A DNA stretch of 5,381 bases, from NCBI GenBank assembly GCA_013336035.1, contig JAAXUL010000596.1, forward strand, positions 1 to 5,381, read 5' to 3'. Under the pieces are notes generated by a model. It was not told the origin of the DNA and did not search any database. It saw only the letters and a program-made list of their open reading frames with translations. This DNA is from Chloroflexales bacterium. Lineage in GTDB: Bacteria; Chloroflexota; Chloroflexia; Chloroflexales; Chloroflexaceae. Each line of letters begins with the position of its first letter. The first letter of the stretch is position 1. The translations under genes were made by a program, and so were the position numbers. Of the stretch, positions 4,753-5,381 are shown one piece after another.

Positions 4753-5235
4753 TCAGGCGGGGGTGACGCCGAGGATGGCGGCGATCTGGATAAGGGCAGC
4801 CTGCTCCTTCTCGCTGACGGCGGTCCCGCCAAAGCCGAGGAAGCCGCCCTCTTTGCCCGCCTCGGCGGCCTTCTTGGCGGTATCGTAGAGCCACTGGCGG
4901 TAGGCGCCGGCATCCTCGGGGGACTTGCCCTCGATGAGGGCGACCGCCTTGGTCAGCTGCTCTTTGGCGAAGGCCGCGGCCTCGTCGGCGCTCTTAAACT
5001 TGGGCAGCTCGGGCTTGAGGGTCTTCGCCTCCATGTCGGCGGCCAGGTCTTTCACGATCTGGAGGGCGTCGGGCTGTTTGGCGGCCTCGATGATCGAGGA
5101 GGCCGAGGCGAAGGTCTCTTTGATCAGGCCGATCGGGCCGCTTGGGTCGGACATCGAGATGTAGAGTCCGGTGATGATCGGCGCGAGGCCGATCGTCTGC
5201 CACTCTTCGGGCGTGAAGTCCGTCTTCGAAGCCAT
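4753..5235 (-). CDS. Small helical conserved hypothetical protein (FTPEEW / GGFLGFGG type)
   Basis: The 160-residue protein begins MASKTDFTPEEWQTIGLAPI, has PSGPIG at 31-36 and ends with a block GGFLGFGGTAVSEKEQAAL (130-148) followed by IQIAAILGV. The start is set by GGAGG 8 bases upstream of ATG 5235-5233. The sequence is Ala/Lys/Glu-rich and probably an all-helical soluble bundle; a Gly-rich loop at 129-137 is its most distinctive piece. No signal peptide or transmembrane span is visible. From memory, proteins with an N-terminal FTPxEW and C-terminal GGFLGFGG...VS..E...L occur in diverse bacteria and are annotated only as hypothetical, so I treat it as a conserved family of unknown function. 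The C-terminal helix pattern faintly recalls TerB-like folds, but that is weak. It is read leftward, 139 bases before the 4110-4613 gene, and a probable insertion sequence lies just upstream. Confidence 0.88.
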   Translation of the reverse strand: MASKTDFTPEEWQTIGLAPIITGLYISMSDPSGPIGLIKETFASASSIIEAAKQPDALQIVKDLAADMEAKTLKPELPKFKSADEAAAFAKEQLTKAVALIEGKSPEDAGAYRQWLYDTAKKAAEAGKEGGFLGFGGTAVSEKEQAALIQIAAILGVTPA

Positions 5236-5243
5236 CGTCGTTC

Positions 5244-5248
5244 CCTCC
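5244..5248 (-). promoter_or_regulatory. Ribosome-binding site of the 4753-5235 gene
   Basis: GGAGG within AGGGAGGG on the minus strand, 8 bases before the ATG at 5235. It rules against the longer in-frame start at 5268. A weak -10-like TATGCT (5259-5254) lies just upstream but has no convincing -35. Confidence 0.75.
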
Positions 5249-5274
5249 CTTTTAGCATAGCCATACAATTGTCT

Positions 5275-5295
5275 TAGGACTTACGCAGTTGGGCG
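5275..5295. mobile_element. Putative insertion-sequence terminus
   Basis: TAGGACTTACGCA (5275-5287) begins a stretch that resembles, from memory, termini of insertion sequences common in cyanobacteria and Chloroflexota. A probable transposase reading frame ends 9 bases further right (stop at 5298-5296). That is the spacing expected between a transposase stop and the element end. The other end lies outside the window, so the inverted repeat and target duplication cannot be checked. Confidence 0.4.
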
Positions 5296-5381
5296 CTAGC
5301 GCGCCATTCTGACCTGAGGGAAGCCACGGAGGACGGCGCTCGGGTCGCTCAAGAACTGCTGGAGCGCCGGGCGAATGATGT
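5296..5381 (-). CDS. C-terminal fragment, probable transposase
   Basis: Reading leftward from the window edge, 27 codons are open and end with TAG at 5298-5296. They give IIRPALQQFLSDPSAVLRGF followed by PQVRMAR. Third positions are mostly G or C, and the other two frames on this strand look less protein-like. The catalytic part lies outside the window, so no DDE or HTH motif can be seen. The transposase call rests on the adjacent terminus-like sequence at 5275. It could instead be the tail of an ordinary gene. Confidence 0.4.
   Translation of the reverse strand, partial: IIRPALQQFLSDPSAVLRGFPQVRMAR

Overview
The window is GC-rich, with strong G/C preference at third codon positions. It looks like chromosome from a Chloroflexota (Chloroflexia-like) bacterium. 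That placement is inferred from base composition, the yebC-ruvC pair, the large metallo-beta-lactamase/cyclic-nucleotide-binding fusion and extended -10 promoters. No rRNA or other taxonomic marker is present, so it is tentative.

Layout. Positions 1-1603 carry a leftward operon read yebC (848-1603), then ruvC (278-772), then an unrecognised gene (1-271) that begins 6 bases after the ruvC stop and runs off the left edge into a 19-base G run. yebC is a translation/regulatory factor and ruvC is the Holliday-junction nuclease. A 274-base divergent intergenic region (1604-1877) holds back-to-back promoter candidates with extended -10 boxes. Rightward from it, 1878-4064 encodes a 728-residue multidomain protein.

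The centrepiece is that 728-residue protein. It has an N-terminal region that looks like a metal-site-less metallo-beta-lactamase (MBL) half, then an MBL domain with a full HxHxDH set, then two cyclic-nucleotide-binding (CNB) domains. The first CNB has the usual Gly-Glu...Arg phosphate cassette; the second has Gly in place of the Glu. Each fold therefore appears twice, once with an intact site and once degenerate. There is no DNA-binding domain, so the likely role is a nucleotide-gated hydrolase; the substrate is unknown.

Positions 4066-4109 form a convergent terminator region with two hairpins. Right of it are two leftward genes. The one at 4110-4613 is an orphan-like hypothetical with its own extended -10 promoter. 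The one at 4753-5235 belongs to a small helical FTPEEW...GGFLGFGG family that I know only as uncharacterised. Each is followed by a similar GC-rich palindrome, suggesting a dispersed palindromic repeat family. At the right edge (about 5275-5381) there appears to be an insertion-sequence end with the last 27 codons of a probable transposase, less than 45 bases upstream of the 4753-5235 gene.

No tRNA, rRNA, CRISPR array or replication origin was seen, and no intergenic gap exceeds 300 bases.
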